64,000 nt of DNA from Multifurca ochricompacta. Its lineage: Eukaryota; Basidiomycota; Agaricomycetes; Russulales; Russulaceae. A program made the position numbers and the translations under genes. Below, one piece after another: positions 1 through 10,059 of this stretch; position 1 is the first letter of the stretch; each line of letters begins with the position of its first letter. The DNA is taken from the NCBI GenBank assembly GCA_022496185.1, contig WTXG01000074.1, forward strand, positions 97,577-161,576. Reading direction: 5' to 3'. Under the pieces are notes generated by a model. The model was not told where the DNA came from. It searched no databases and was given only the letters and a program-made list of their open reading frames with translations.

Positions 1-237
1 AACAAGACGAAGAGGATCCAGGTCACTGTTATGTTACCAAAGCATCTGAACTTGCCCAGAAGGCAGTGGAGGGACATATGGAGAAAACCTTCGAAGAAGT
101 AGTACCGGAGACTTACCACCGACACTGGAGGGTGTTCTTGGAAGAGGAATCACAACACTTCCCACCTACGCGACCATGGGATCACGCCATTGAATTCGCA
201 CCTGATACCCCACCAGCAATCGACTGCAAGATCTATC

Positions 238-737
238 TGTTGAACACAGAAGATGTTCAGTGATGCTTCAGGCATCAGGTGATTAGATTAGCTACTTTGT
301 AGATTAGATTAGATACCGGAGTTTCGGACTTTTACATTATCATTATTACTTTCTTTCTCACATTCTGCAGTAGCTGACTGATACACCATGTAGCATGTGA
401 TTTCTGTAGAGGCCAATGGCCTTTCTCCCTCATGTTTATTGTTTGGACTTTGTCTGGCACTTGTGGACTTATTCCCAGTGCACAGACCATCCCTTGGATA
501 GTATATAAGGGTGTCTGTTTCATCTCTTACACTTCAGAGTTTCCTTCACCTCTGAAGTGTAAGTCCCAATCTCTCTACTTACTACTTTACCTCTAACTAA
601 CTGTCTCTTGTAGATAACTTGTTTCTAGGTGTGTAGTATAGTAATAGAGAGTTTCCTTCACCTCTGAAGTATAACTTGTTTCTAGCTTAACCTGCTAACA
701 CTCACAGTCAGTATGCTGCACACATGCCTGTTTCACA
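238..737 (+). repeat. Solo LTR of copia-1 family (lineage L1)
   Basis: A 500-bp LTR starting TGTTGAACAC and ending TTTCACA, flanked by the 5-bp duplication ctatc (233-237 and 738-742). It interrupts G1 pol without loss of host sequence, so it is a true insertion reduced to a solo LTR. It has a TATATAA box 34 nt before an AGAG start, a GTAAGT to TAG intron-like segment at 559-613, and the joined copy of the two flanking exons at 648-685. Confidence 0.92.
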
Positions 738-2125
738 CTATCCACTGTCACAGGTGGAACAATTGGCACTCACAACCTTCCTCAAAGAGCATCTTGCAAA
801 GGGATACATCTGTCTGTCGAAATCACCATATGCGTCACCCTTCTTCTTCATTAAGAAGAAAGATGGCAAACTTCAACCAGTTCAGGACTATTGATGGATA
901 AATGCCCATACAATAAAGAATGCTTACCCTCTTCCACTTATCTTGGAACTCATTGATACCATGCAGGATAAGTCTCTGTTTTCTAAAATGGATGTCCAAT
1001 GGGGATACAACAATATTAGGATCAAGGAAGGAGACCAATGTAAGGCAGCTTTTAAGACCAATCAAGGACTCTTCAAACCAAACGTTATGTTCTTTGGTCT
1101 CACCAACTCACCAGCTACCTTCCAATCTATGATGAATCACATCTTCTGTGATCTTATCCTCACAAGCAAAGTGGTGGTGTACATGGATGACATCCTGGTA
1201 GCTACCAGGGACAATCTGACCCATCACCGGGAATGGGTTCACCAAGTGTTGGAGATTCTGCACGAACATGATCTCTACCTCAAACCAGCCAAATGCTCAT
1301 TTGAACAACAAAGCATTGAGTACTTGGGAGTCATCCTGGAAGGAGGACGTGTGTGAATGGACCCAATAAAAGTACAAGGGATCCAGGAGTGGCCCACACC
1401 CATGTGTGTCAAGGATGTATGATCCTTCATTGGATTCTGCAATTTCTATTGACAATTTGTATGAGGATTTTCAGGGATTGCCCAACCACTGAATGGGCTA
1501 TTAAAGAAAGATGTACCTTGGCATTGGGAAAAGGAACAACAACAAGCCTTTGAATGAATCTGAGACATTGTGGGTTCGGAACCAGTCCTCCTGCAGCCAG
1601 ACTTAGGAAAACCCTTTGAGCTCAAAGTTGACGCATCTCACTTCACCAATGGTGCTGTATTAAACCAACAGGATGCAATGGGGCTACTCCACCCAGTTGC
1701 CTTCTACTCAGAGACATTCTCACCAGTGGAACAAAATTATGACATTTGGGATTGAGAACTACTTGCCATTGTAAAGGCACTGCAACATTGGTGACCATAT
1801 TTAGCAGGGACCCCTCATAAAACCATCATCCACACCAATCACTCCAACCTGCTATATTGGAAGGAACCCCACAAAATTAGCTGGTGGGTCGCTCGCAAAG
1901 TCCTTGAACTAGAAGAGTACAACTTTATGTTGAAACACATTGCAGGAAGTCACAATGCACATGCAGATGCCCTGTCATGATGGCCCGACCTCAATAGTGG
2001 AGAGGAGGATAACAGTGCCATCACAGTGCTCCCCGAAGAAGTTTTCGCAAAAGGAGCCGTCGTCAGTCTTCATGATATGGACCTATGGGCCCAGGTATCA
2101 CAAAATATGAACCAGCAGTTATGCC

Positions 2126-2631
2126 TGTTGACACAGGACGTGTCTGGAGATGCTTCAGGCATCTAAGGTTCGCTTCAGCTGTAGATTAGATTAGATTTCG
2201 GAGTATCGGACTTTTTACGCTATCTTTATTACACTTCTTTCTCTCCTTACTCAGCTGATTAGTGATGGACTTAGTAATGCGCAGTAAGCATGTGATATCT
2301 CTTTGGCCAATGGCCTTTATCCCTCTCTGTTTATTGTCCGGCACTTGTGGACTTATTCCCAGTGCGCACAGACCATTTCCCCTGGCCCCTATGGGTATAT
2401 AAGGGTGTCTGTTTCGTCTCTTCCACTTCAGAGTTCTTCTAACCTCTGAAGTGTAAGTTCCTTTACTATACTTTCTTTTTACCTTTGACTAACCGTCTTC
2501 TGTAGACTACTTGTTATCTAGGTCAGTAGTATAGTTGTATAGAGTTCTTCTAACCTCTGAAGTACTACTTGTTATCTAGCCTCACCGCTACTAACCACAG
2601 TCAGTATAACCAGCAGCATGATTGTTTGACA
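2126..2631 (+). repeat. C1 5' LTR with promoter, intron-like R segment and spliced copy
   Basis: The LTR starts TGTTGACACAG and ends TGTTTGACA. TATATAA is at 2396-2402. The inferred cap A is at 2430, 34 nt downstream of the first T. Exon-like E1 is 2430-2452, intron-like segment A is 2453-2505 (GTAAGT donor, GACTAAC branch-like motif, TGTAG acceptor) and E2 is 2506-2521. A second donor-like GTCAGT begins at 2522. At 2541-2579 E1 and E2 recur, precisely joined. CACTTCAGAG and CTCTGAAGTG around E1 can form a 10-bp hairpin. Confidence 0.9.
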
Positions 2632-2645
2632 GGTTATGGGCCCTG
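2632..2645 (+). promoter_or_regulatory. C1 primer binding site for a tRNA-iMet half molecule
   Basis: GGTTATGGGCCCTG abuts the LTR end. Its first 12 nt are complementary to the anticodon stem-loop of eukaryotic initiator tRNA-Met (GGGCCCAUAACC), not to a tRNA 3' end. Drosophila copia and yeast Ty5 prime this way, with a tRNA cut in the anticodon loop. The same site follows the LTR ends of C2, C3 and C5. Confidence 0.8.
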
Positions 2646-3566
2646 CCGCTCATACTGATCTGTAACTTCCCTTTGTTCATTACAGCCCAACTTGCTCTAA
2701 GCACATCAAGCTCACAAAAGCTCCAAGTCTTTCCCACCGCTTTCTTCCTGTGAGCTTTCCTATTTACCGTCTGTGCACCTTAACACCCCACAGGATGACG
2801 CAGTTTACTGCTCATCCTGAACTGTTTGGCTAGCCCTTCGGGGTTCTTGCAAAAGGTGACGAGGGACCCTAAGCAGGTGAAACACCTTGAGCTCCTTGAG
2901 TGCGCACTAGGTATTAGTAAATTTCATAGTTGTAGCTGGGTTTTCATCCCATAGATAGCTTTAGTAGGCCTATAGCCAGAAGCTTGTGGCTTTAAGTCCA
3001 GTCAATGCTTGGCTCTATCTGTAAGCCGGGTTTAGTGACCCGCATGTGGAGTTTAGGGTCTAGAACAAGGCATGGGTAGTCACTCCCATGACGCTTGGGC
3101 TCGATACAAGTAGGCTGCACTACTATAGTCTATACATAGTAGATATAGTCTTCATCTCTGGGCATAAGTATCTGTTGCCTTTGTAGGGTAACCACGCCCT
3201 ACCAGAGACAGACTTGTCATCTACTCAGTCATGGCCCCAATCATCTAGGGCTTAATCATGGACTCCACCACCAGCATTAGAGGAAGGACTATACATCCTT
3301 TGTCTCTAATGGAACTTGCAGTTGGCTCCTCCATGACATGACTCCCAGTCTTGTTTACACTAGACACTCTGGCTAGTCTACCAGAGCTTATGTCTAGTTA
3401 CAAGATTGTGCTAGACAGCTTTACTATACCTAGAAAGTCGCACAAAGAGGCGGACCTTCTTAGGTTCTGAAGCATAGCGCCACAGTGTGGGGTGGCACTC
3501 TTAAGCGAGACCTGGGCACTGGTTCTAACTGCTCCTTGGAACCAGGAACACTTTATACATCTCAAA
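2646..3566 (+). other. C1 untranslated leader with conserved hairpins
   Basis: A leader of about 920 nt between primer site and gag, with no convincing ORF. It is conserved in C2, C3 and C5. CATGGG and CCCATG form a small palindrome near 3070-3092. A larger hairpin at 3275-3311 pairs CATTAGAG with CTCTAATG and inner AAGGA with TCCTT, inside an outer TCATGGA/TCCATGA pairing. The other copies carry compensatory changes in both helices. Its place before gag suggests a role in RNA packaging or dimerisation, which is inference. Confidence 0.7.
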
Positions 3567-5106
3567 ATGCCGTCTTCAATTGTCTTCCCTCCCTCCTCCA
3601 AGATGGAGCACCTCGATGGCTCAAACTGGCAGGTCTGGTCTGCCAACTTCAACGCCCTCTTGAGGATGAATGGGCTCAGGAGGCACATTATTATGCCTTA
3701 CCCTGATATGCCCCTCCTCCCAGAGGACAAGGAGGAGAAGGAGAAAATGCAGAAGGAAGTCATTGACCCATCCTTAGGGAATGGATGGGAGAAGAAGAAA
3801 TGCTTATAGGGCTCCTCTTTCTTAATGTCACCCAAGAGGTCTACTCTCAGGTAGCCTCTGATGCCAATTATCCTTCTCTTAGTGAGAAGTATAATAAGTT
3901 GGAGCGGCTATATGGCTCTGTAGGTAGCATGGCCACATATAATTTGTGGCTTGCCCTGGTGTCCTTCCGTCTTGATGAAGGACAGCCATTCAGAACTCAA
4001 CTACAAAAGGTTCTGGATGCCAGGAGTACCCTTAGGGAGAATGGGATGGAGGTCAATGACCTCCAGATGAGCTTCATTTTATTAAAGCTCTCCCTGACTC
4101 CTACAGTGCCATTGCCGGTCCATACTGGCCTCTGGCGATCCAGAGCGTCTTTCTCCTCAGGACCTTGTGCAGAGGTTCCTGAATGAGGAGAGTCACCTGG
4201 CAGGTCCCTCGGGAAGTGGTAGTGCAGTCCTATCTAAGGCTGCACCTGTCAAGTCAAATCCAAAAAATAAAAATTTATCACCACTTCCCGCTGCTGCCCC
4301 TAGTTCACAAGGGGTGGTCTGCTTCTATTGCCAAAAGCCTGGACACAAGTCCAATGCTTGTGCAAAGAAGAAGAAGGACCTGGAGAATGCCAAAAAGGGC
4401 AAGGCAGGGAACAAGAAGAGGGCTGAGGCCCAGCATGTAAATACTATAGCCACTGTAGTTAATGGAGTGGCAAAATAGAGGAGGTGCATGAAGCACCTCG
4501 CATTCGCCTTTATGTTCACACCTATAATCTGGATATCAACTCAGATTATTGGATGCTTGATAGTGGAGCAATGGCTCATTTCAGTCCCAACCTTGAAGAC
4601 TTCGATACATATGAAGTCGATCACACCCATGAAGTATCACTAGGTGACAACTCTGTAGTAAAACAAATGGAGTTGGCACTGTGATCATCAGGACTGATCA
4701 AGGTTTTGACTTGGAACTAGCAATGTGCTCCACTTGCCTGGAGGACATAAAATACTCTCCGCCAGTGCCCTAGTAGAAAAAGGGGCAACTGTGTTCTTTG
4801 ATAATAAGAAGGCAACAATAAAATATGGCGATAACATTATAGCGGAAGCATGGAAGTTTGGCAAATTGTATTGGGTACTAGGCAAACACGTCCTAAATAG
4901 TATCCATACAACTGCATCTGCCTCTCTTGAAATCTGGCATCAGAGAATGGGCCACATGTCTAAAGAAGCCCTAAAGAGATATGCTCCTGAGGCTGTTAAA
5001 GGCCTCAGAATTAATAATAGCCAAGTGGAAGACAAGCCGTGTTATGGCTGTCAAATGGGCAAGTCCCATCGTCTTCCATTTCCCCCATCTTCAAAGCGTG
5101 CATCAG
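3567..5106 (+). pseudogene. gag: C1 gag-protease and integrase N-terminus, frameshifted
   Basis: The start at 3567 matches the gag starts of the sister copies. The N-terminal capsid-like domain holds LDGSNWQVW. A CCHC zinc knuckle (CFYCQKPGHKSNAC) is at 4320-4361, the aspartic protease DSGA at 4559-4570, and the integrase HHCC finger (WHQRMGH, CYGC) near 4940-5060. The frame changes near 3765, 4150, 4467, 4685 and 5107, each by a small indel. The intact relative in C5 reads gag into protease as one ORF, so these are lesions, not programmed shifts. It would form the particle shell and the maturation protease. Confidence 0.88.
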
Positions 5107-7885
5107 CCCCCTTGAGATCCTTCATAGTGATCTTGTAGGTCCCTTGCAGTGCAGTTCAATACAAGGGAATCTATACTTTGCCACCTTCTTGGATGACTTT
5201 AGCAGATATGCCTTGATCGTTCCAATGAAGTCCAAAGATCTGTTTACACCAGTTTTTAATAAACTGAAGACACTACTGGAAAATAAATTTAATCATAAAA
5301 TCAAGTGTCTTCACACAGATCATGGTGGCGAGTATGTGAACAAGGCACTGAAGGCAACGCTTGAAGATTATGGCATAGAGCATAAACTTACGATGCCGTA
5401 TAGTCCACAACAGAATGGAAGAGCTGAGAGATTTAATAGAACCATTATGGAAAAAGGCACAAGCATGCTGCACGATGCTGGCCTGTCTCTTGGCTTCTGG
5501 GAGTGTGCTGTCGAGACAGCATGTCATATATATAACAGAACTCCCATCTGTTCCAATAAGTGGAAGACTCCGCTTGAGCTTCTGGTTGGGAACAAACCAG
5601 ATGTCTCGTACTTTAAAGTCTTTGGCTGCAAAGCCTATTACCATGTTCCAGAGGGCAAGCGGCGTAAACTAGATCCCAAAGCCAGGGAAGCCGTCTTTGT
5701 CGGGTATGAGCCCACTTCTAAGGGCTATACACTTTGGGATAGTTGTACCCGGTCTCTCATCTTTTCACGAGATGTTACATTTGATGAGAGATCCTTCCCA
5801 TCCCGCTCTGTGAAGGACAGCAGAGCAGATAAACCAGTAGAGCAACCAACAGAAGGTGGCTCATTTACTTTACCTGGTGGCCCAGTCCAGCCACCACCAG
5901 CAGCAGCTACACATGTTCCTGAGGCTCCTCAAGATGAGGAAGACCTAGAAGAGGAACAGGAGGACATCGTACCTCCTCAATTAGCACCACAGCCTACCAC
6001 ACCCACACGTAATGAAGACACCACACATCCTCAGACTATATATCAGACCCCTCCGTCGCAAATCATGGAACCATCCTCCCCTCCCAAAAGAACCAAGGCA
6101 ATCAGAAAATCACAAAGGATTGCAGACAGAATTCCTCAACCTAATTTTCAGAGGACAAGTCCATGCTCTGAACGACGAGATAGGGCAATCCAAGAAGATT
6201 TAGACTTGGATACTGCACGCCCCAATCACAATCGTCGTCTGAATCCTCGCTTCTACAACGAGGATAATGCAGAGTTTGTGCAAGGTTCTTCCAGACTTGG
6301 TCAGATGGATCTACTTAATGCTGCAGGATCACCTTACAGGGATCCTCTTACGTTTAAAGAAGCAATGGAGTCTGATAATGCCAGTGACTGGCTTGAGGCA
6401 TGTCAATATGAAATTGACGCCTTAGAAAAACTTAAAGTGTGGTGCCTTGAAGACCTTCCTGAAGGTAGAAAGGCTCTTAAGTCCAAATGGGTCTTTAAAT
6501 TGAAAGCAGATGGACACTTTCGTGCTAGGCTTGTAGCAAAAGGGTTCACCCAAATAGAGGGGGTGGACTTCGATGAAACTTTCTCCCCAGTCGCCAGATT
6601 TGAGTCTCTTAGACTGTTATTAGCGTTGGCTGCGCTTGAGGATTGGGAAATCCACCAGATGGATGTCAAATTGGCATTCCTACATGGCGACCTGGATGAG
6701 GAGATTTATATGGAGCAACCAGTTGGTTTCGTCGTTGCTGGACAAGAGTCCAAAGTTTGTAGGCTACAGAAGGCTCTGTATGGCCTCAAACAAGCTTCCC
6801 GAGCATGGAACTTACAATTCCATGCAGTTCTCAATGAACTGAGCTTTACTCGGACGTACTCTGATGCAGGAGTATATGTGTATCATCACCAAGAGGGGGA
6901 TGGTTCACTTTTCGTCATTTTATATGTTGATGACATCACTATACTTGGGTCCTCTACTAAGAAGATTCAATGGCTGAAGGACTCTCTATCTAGCCGATAT
7001 GAGATGACCGATCTCGGCGAAATCCAGTCCTACCTTGGAGTTAACATCACCAGGGATCGTCCTAACAAGACACTGGATATCGACCAGACAGCCTATGTAT
7101 CCTCAATAGTTGAGAGGTTTGGAATGGGGGATTCCAACCCAGTATATACTCCTCTACCCTCTGGCGTGGATGTTCATTTGGTCAAATTTGAAGACCAAGC
7201 ATCTACCTCTGATATTAAAAGGTATCAGCAGTTAATGGGGTCTCTGCTCTGGGTGCAGATTGGAAGCAGACCTGACATTAGTTTCGCTGTTGCGCACCTT
7301 AGCCAATTTGCTTCCAACCCTTCCCAGCAGCACATGCAACTAGCAAAGTATGTCTTAGCCTATCTAAATGCTACAAAAGACTACAAGTTGCGCTATTCTG
7401 GAGGGAATGGTGAAGTTGGCCTTCACGGCTTTGCGGATTCCTCATGGGGAGATCAAGAGGACCGCCACTCCACCTCTGGCTACGTCTTTTTCCTTGCTAA
7501 TGGAGCCATTAGCTGGTGCTCCAGGAAGCAGAAGACAGTAGCACAGTCCACCACTGAAGCCGAGTACATGAGCCTTGCTGAGGCCTCAAACCAGGCTGCG
7601 TGGTATAGGACGTTTATGCAGGAACTGGGATATGAAGTTGGTTCACCCATACAACTGCATTGTGACAACAAGGGTGCAGTGGATCTTGCATTAAACCCTG
7701 TCACAGGAAGGCGATCAAAGCACATACCAATAAAGTACCATGCCATTAGGGAGTATGTAGAATCGCACCAAATAGACTTGGTACAAACTCCCACTGGAGA
7801 GATGCTAGCAGATGGTCTTACAAAGTCTCTGCCTAGATCATCTTTTGATCACATGGTAACTGGTTTTGGGCTAGTGCTGGAATGA
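5039..7885 (+). CDS. pol: C1 pol: integrase, reverse transcriptase, RNase H
   Basis: An open frame of 948 codons; the real integrase homology enters it at about 5108 after a frameshift. The integrase core has Asp in HSDLVGP, Asp in HTDHGGEY and Glu in NGRAERFNRT. A Pro/acidic linker with a basic patch (KRTKAIRKSQR) follows and could be a nuclear localisation signal. RT starts near KSKWVFKLK and has YVDD at 6923-6934. Copia RNase H shows its acidic residues in FADSSWGD, TEAEYM, CDNKGA and LADGLTK. This half looks catalytically complete. The upstream frameshifts remove a normal way of translating it. Confidence 0.93.
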   Translation: MLWLSNGQVPSSSISPIFKACISPLEILHSDLVGPLQCSSIQGNLYFATFLDDFSRYALIVPMKSKDLFTPVFNKLKTLLENKFNHKIKCLHTDHGGEYVNKALKATLEDYGIEHKLTMPYSPQQNGRAERFNRTIMEKGTSMLHDAGLSLGFWECAVETACHIYNRTPICSNKWKTPLELLVGNKPDVSYFKVFGCKAYYHVPEGKRRKLDPKAREAVFVGYEPTSKGYTLWDSCTRSLIFSRDVTFDERSFPSRSVKDSRADKPVEQPTEGGSFTLPGGPVQPPPAAATHVPEAPQDEEDLEEEQEDIVPPQLAPQPTTPTRNEDTTHPQTIYQTPPSQIMEPSSPPKRTKAIRKSQRIADRIPQPNFQRTSPCSERRDRAIQEDLDLDTARPNHNRRLNPRFYNEDNAEFVQGSSRLGQMDLLNAAGSPYRDPLTFKEAMESDNASDWLEACQYEIDALEKLKVWCLEDLPEGRKALKSKWVFKLKADGHFRARLVAKGFTQIEGVDFDETFSPVARFESLRLLLALAALEDWEIHQMDVKLAFLHGDLDEEIYMEQPVGFVVAGQESKVCRLQKALYGLKQASRAWNLQFHAVLNELSFTRTYSDAGVYVYHHQEGDGSLFVILYVDDITILGSSTKKIQWLKDSLSSRYEMTDLGEIQSYLGVNITRDRPNKTLDIDQTAYVSSIVERFGMGDSNPVYTPLPSGVDVHLVKFEDQASTSDIKRYQQLMGSLLWVQIGSRPDISFAVAHLSQFASNPSQQHMQLAKYVLAYLNATKDYKLRYSGGNGEVGLHGFADSSWGDQEDRHSTSGYVFFLANGAISWCSRKQKTVAQSTTEAEYMSLAEASNQAAWYRTFMQELGYEVGSPIQLHCDNKGAVDLALNPVTGRRSKHIPIKYHAIREYVESHQIDLVQTPTGEMLADGLTKSLPRSSFDHMVTGFGLVLE

Positions 7886-8125
7886 AGGAGCTGGAATCTG
7901 GAGACTTTGTTCACCAGTTTCACTTTCCCACCATGCCACATGAGCACGTTCTCGACCTCGAGAGTGACGCAAGAAGTGTGTAGACTTGCATAAGCGAATC
8001 TACAACTCATATGCAAAACTTACAAAGAGTTAGAGAAGTTGGATCTCTGGCTGGTGATATGTTCATTTAATTGTGAACAGCAGTGTGCTCATTCAACTCA
8101 TTCCATCTAATGATCGATGCCTTCA

Positions 8126-8136
8126 CCATGGAGGGA
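8126..8136 (+). promoter_or_regulatory. C1 polypurine tract
   Basis: ATGGAGGGA directly precedes the 3' LTR TGTTGACAC. The same tract is found before the 3' LTR of C5 on the minus strand (near 50524-50532). It would prime plus-strand DNA. The preceding 7886-8125 is untranslated and shows no other feature. Confidence 0.75.
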
Positions 8137-8644
8137 TGTTGACACAGGATGTGTCTGGAGATGCTTCAGGCATCTAAGGTTCGCTTCAGCTGTAGATTAG
8201 ATTAGATTTCGGAGTATCAGACTTTTTACGCTATCTTTATTACACTTCTTTCTCTCCTTACTCAGCTGATTAGTGATGGACTTAGTAATGCGCAGTAAGC
8301 ATGTGATATCTCTTTGGCCAATGGCCTTTATCCCTCTCTGTTTATTGTCCGGCACTTGTGGACTTATTCCCAGTGCGCACAGACCATTTCCCCTGGCCCC
8401 TATGGGTATATAAGGGTGTCTGTTTCGTCTCTTCCACTTCAGAGTTCTTCTAACCTCTGAAGTGTAAGTTCCTTTTCCTATACTTTCTTTTTTACCTTTG
8501 ACTAACCATCTTCTGTAGACTACTTGTTATCTAGGTCAGTAGTATAGTTGTATAGAGTTCTTCTAACCTCTGAAGTACTACTTGTTATCTAGCCTCACCG
8601 CTACTAACCACAGTCAGTATAACCAGCAGCATGATTGTTTGACA
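8137..8644 (+). repeat. C1 3' LTR
   Basis: 508 bp, almost identical to the 5' LTR. The differences are C/T or G/A at three CpG sites and a short T-rich run inside the intron-like segment. The E1, E2 and joined E1-E2 blocks are identical to those of the 5' LTR. Confidence 0.95.
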
Positions 8645-8741
8645 ATGCCAATCATGGGCAGGTGCACATAACCTGAAAAAGGTTGATGGCCTTTGGTGGA
8701 AGGACAGGGATCAGCTCATTGTCACTGGTGGTGACAACATT

Positions 8742-8754
8742 AAGAGGGGGGTGA
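8742..8754 (+). promoter_or_regulatory. G1 central polypurine tract candidate
   Basis: AAGAGGGGGGTGA lies inside the integrase N-terminal coding region. It closely matches the tract before the gypsy 3' LTR (AGAAGAGGGGGTGA). It lies in a stretch of about 33 nt that is almost identical in five gypsy copies, third codon positions included. Confidence 0.6.
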
Positions 8755-9851
8755 TCCATTTTCACCATGACCTTCCCTCTGCAGGACATCTGGGCATTGC
8801 CAACACATACACTCTTACCAAATGAGATTACTGGTGGCCAAACATGAAGAAGGATGTGGAAGACTACGTGAAAGGGTGTGTGGACTGCCAAGCCAACAAA
8901 GTAAACATGCACCCTCATCCACTGGCACCATTCCCAATCACACCTACAACCACCTTGCCGTTTCAGACCATTGCTATGGATTTTATTGTCAAACTCCCCA
9001 TTTCCAGAGGCTTTGACTCCATTTTAACCATCACAGACCATGACTGTTCCAAAGCAGTGCTGTTTATACCCTGCAACGAGTCTGTCACAGCAGAAGGAGT
9101 GGCCAAACTTTACCTAGATCATGTCTACAGACATTATGGTCTCCCTGAAAAAGTCATCTCCAACCACGACCCACGATTCACCTCTACATTTGCTAGAGCA
9201 CTGTGCAAAGTGTTGGATGTAAAACAGAACATCTCAACAGCCTATCATCCACAAACAGACAGACAATCAGAAAGGACAAATCAGTGGCTAGAACAATATC
9301 TTTGGTTCTGGTGTAATGGACGACAGGATGACTGGGCTGACTGGTTGGCAACCGCAGAGTTTGCACACAACTCATGGCCCAACAGCACTACAAAGATCCC
9401 CCCATTCTCCCTTATCATGGGGTGGACGCCACAAACCACATGGGTCAATAAACCCATGAATGTCCCATCAGCTGCGCAGTGTATCAGCCAATGGGAGGAG
9501 ATCAGGCAATCAGCCAATGAGAACTTGTTGAAGGCGCAGAAGACCCTGTCAGAGAAGCCCTCGAAATTCACACCTTATCAGACCAATGACCTCGTATGGT
9601 TGGAAGGGAAGAACATTTGTATGTCACACCCAACGGCCAAATTAGCACCCCGATGACACAGACCCTTCAAGATAACGAGGAAGCTGTCAGATGTGTCATA
9701 TGAACTCGAGCTTCCATCCACATGGAAGATCCATCTGGTCTTCCATGCCCAACTTCTGACACCTTACAAAGAGACATCCCTGCATGGAGAAAACTTCCCA
9801 AGACCTTCCCCGGAATTAATCAATGGGGAAGCAGAATGGGAAGTGGAGTGA

Positions 9852-10016
<165 letters not shown>

Positions 10017-10059
10017 TAAAAGAGGACGATTCCAGACCCCAACCAAAATTCCCCAGTAC

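Larger units (their letters stand above)
2126..8644 (+). mobile_element. Complete copia (Ty1) retrotransposon C1
   Basis: The element is 6519 bp with 506/508-bp LTRs and a 5-bp TSD atgcc (2121-2125 and 8645-8649). It has a copia-type gene order (gag, protease, integrase, RT, RNase H), a half-tRNA primer site directly after the 5' LTR and a polypurine tract before the 3' LTR. The LTRs differ at three CpG transitions and a few positions in a pyrimidine run, so insertion was recent. Integrase to RNase H is open, but the gag-protease half carries several frameshifts, so this copy probably cannot move by itself. Confidence 0.95.

Noticed and set aside
2430..2579. Simple tandem duplication plus gene conversion to explain the E1-E2 copy
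   Set aside because: Conversion alone does not explain the exact loss of a GTAAGT...TAG segment in five lineages. It remains possible that an old spliced copy is homogenised by conversion.
3567..5106. Programmed frameshifts in C1 gag-protease
   Set aside because: C5 reads the same region as one ORF, and C3 gag is also open up to the protease, so the shifts are lesions or read errors.
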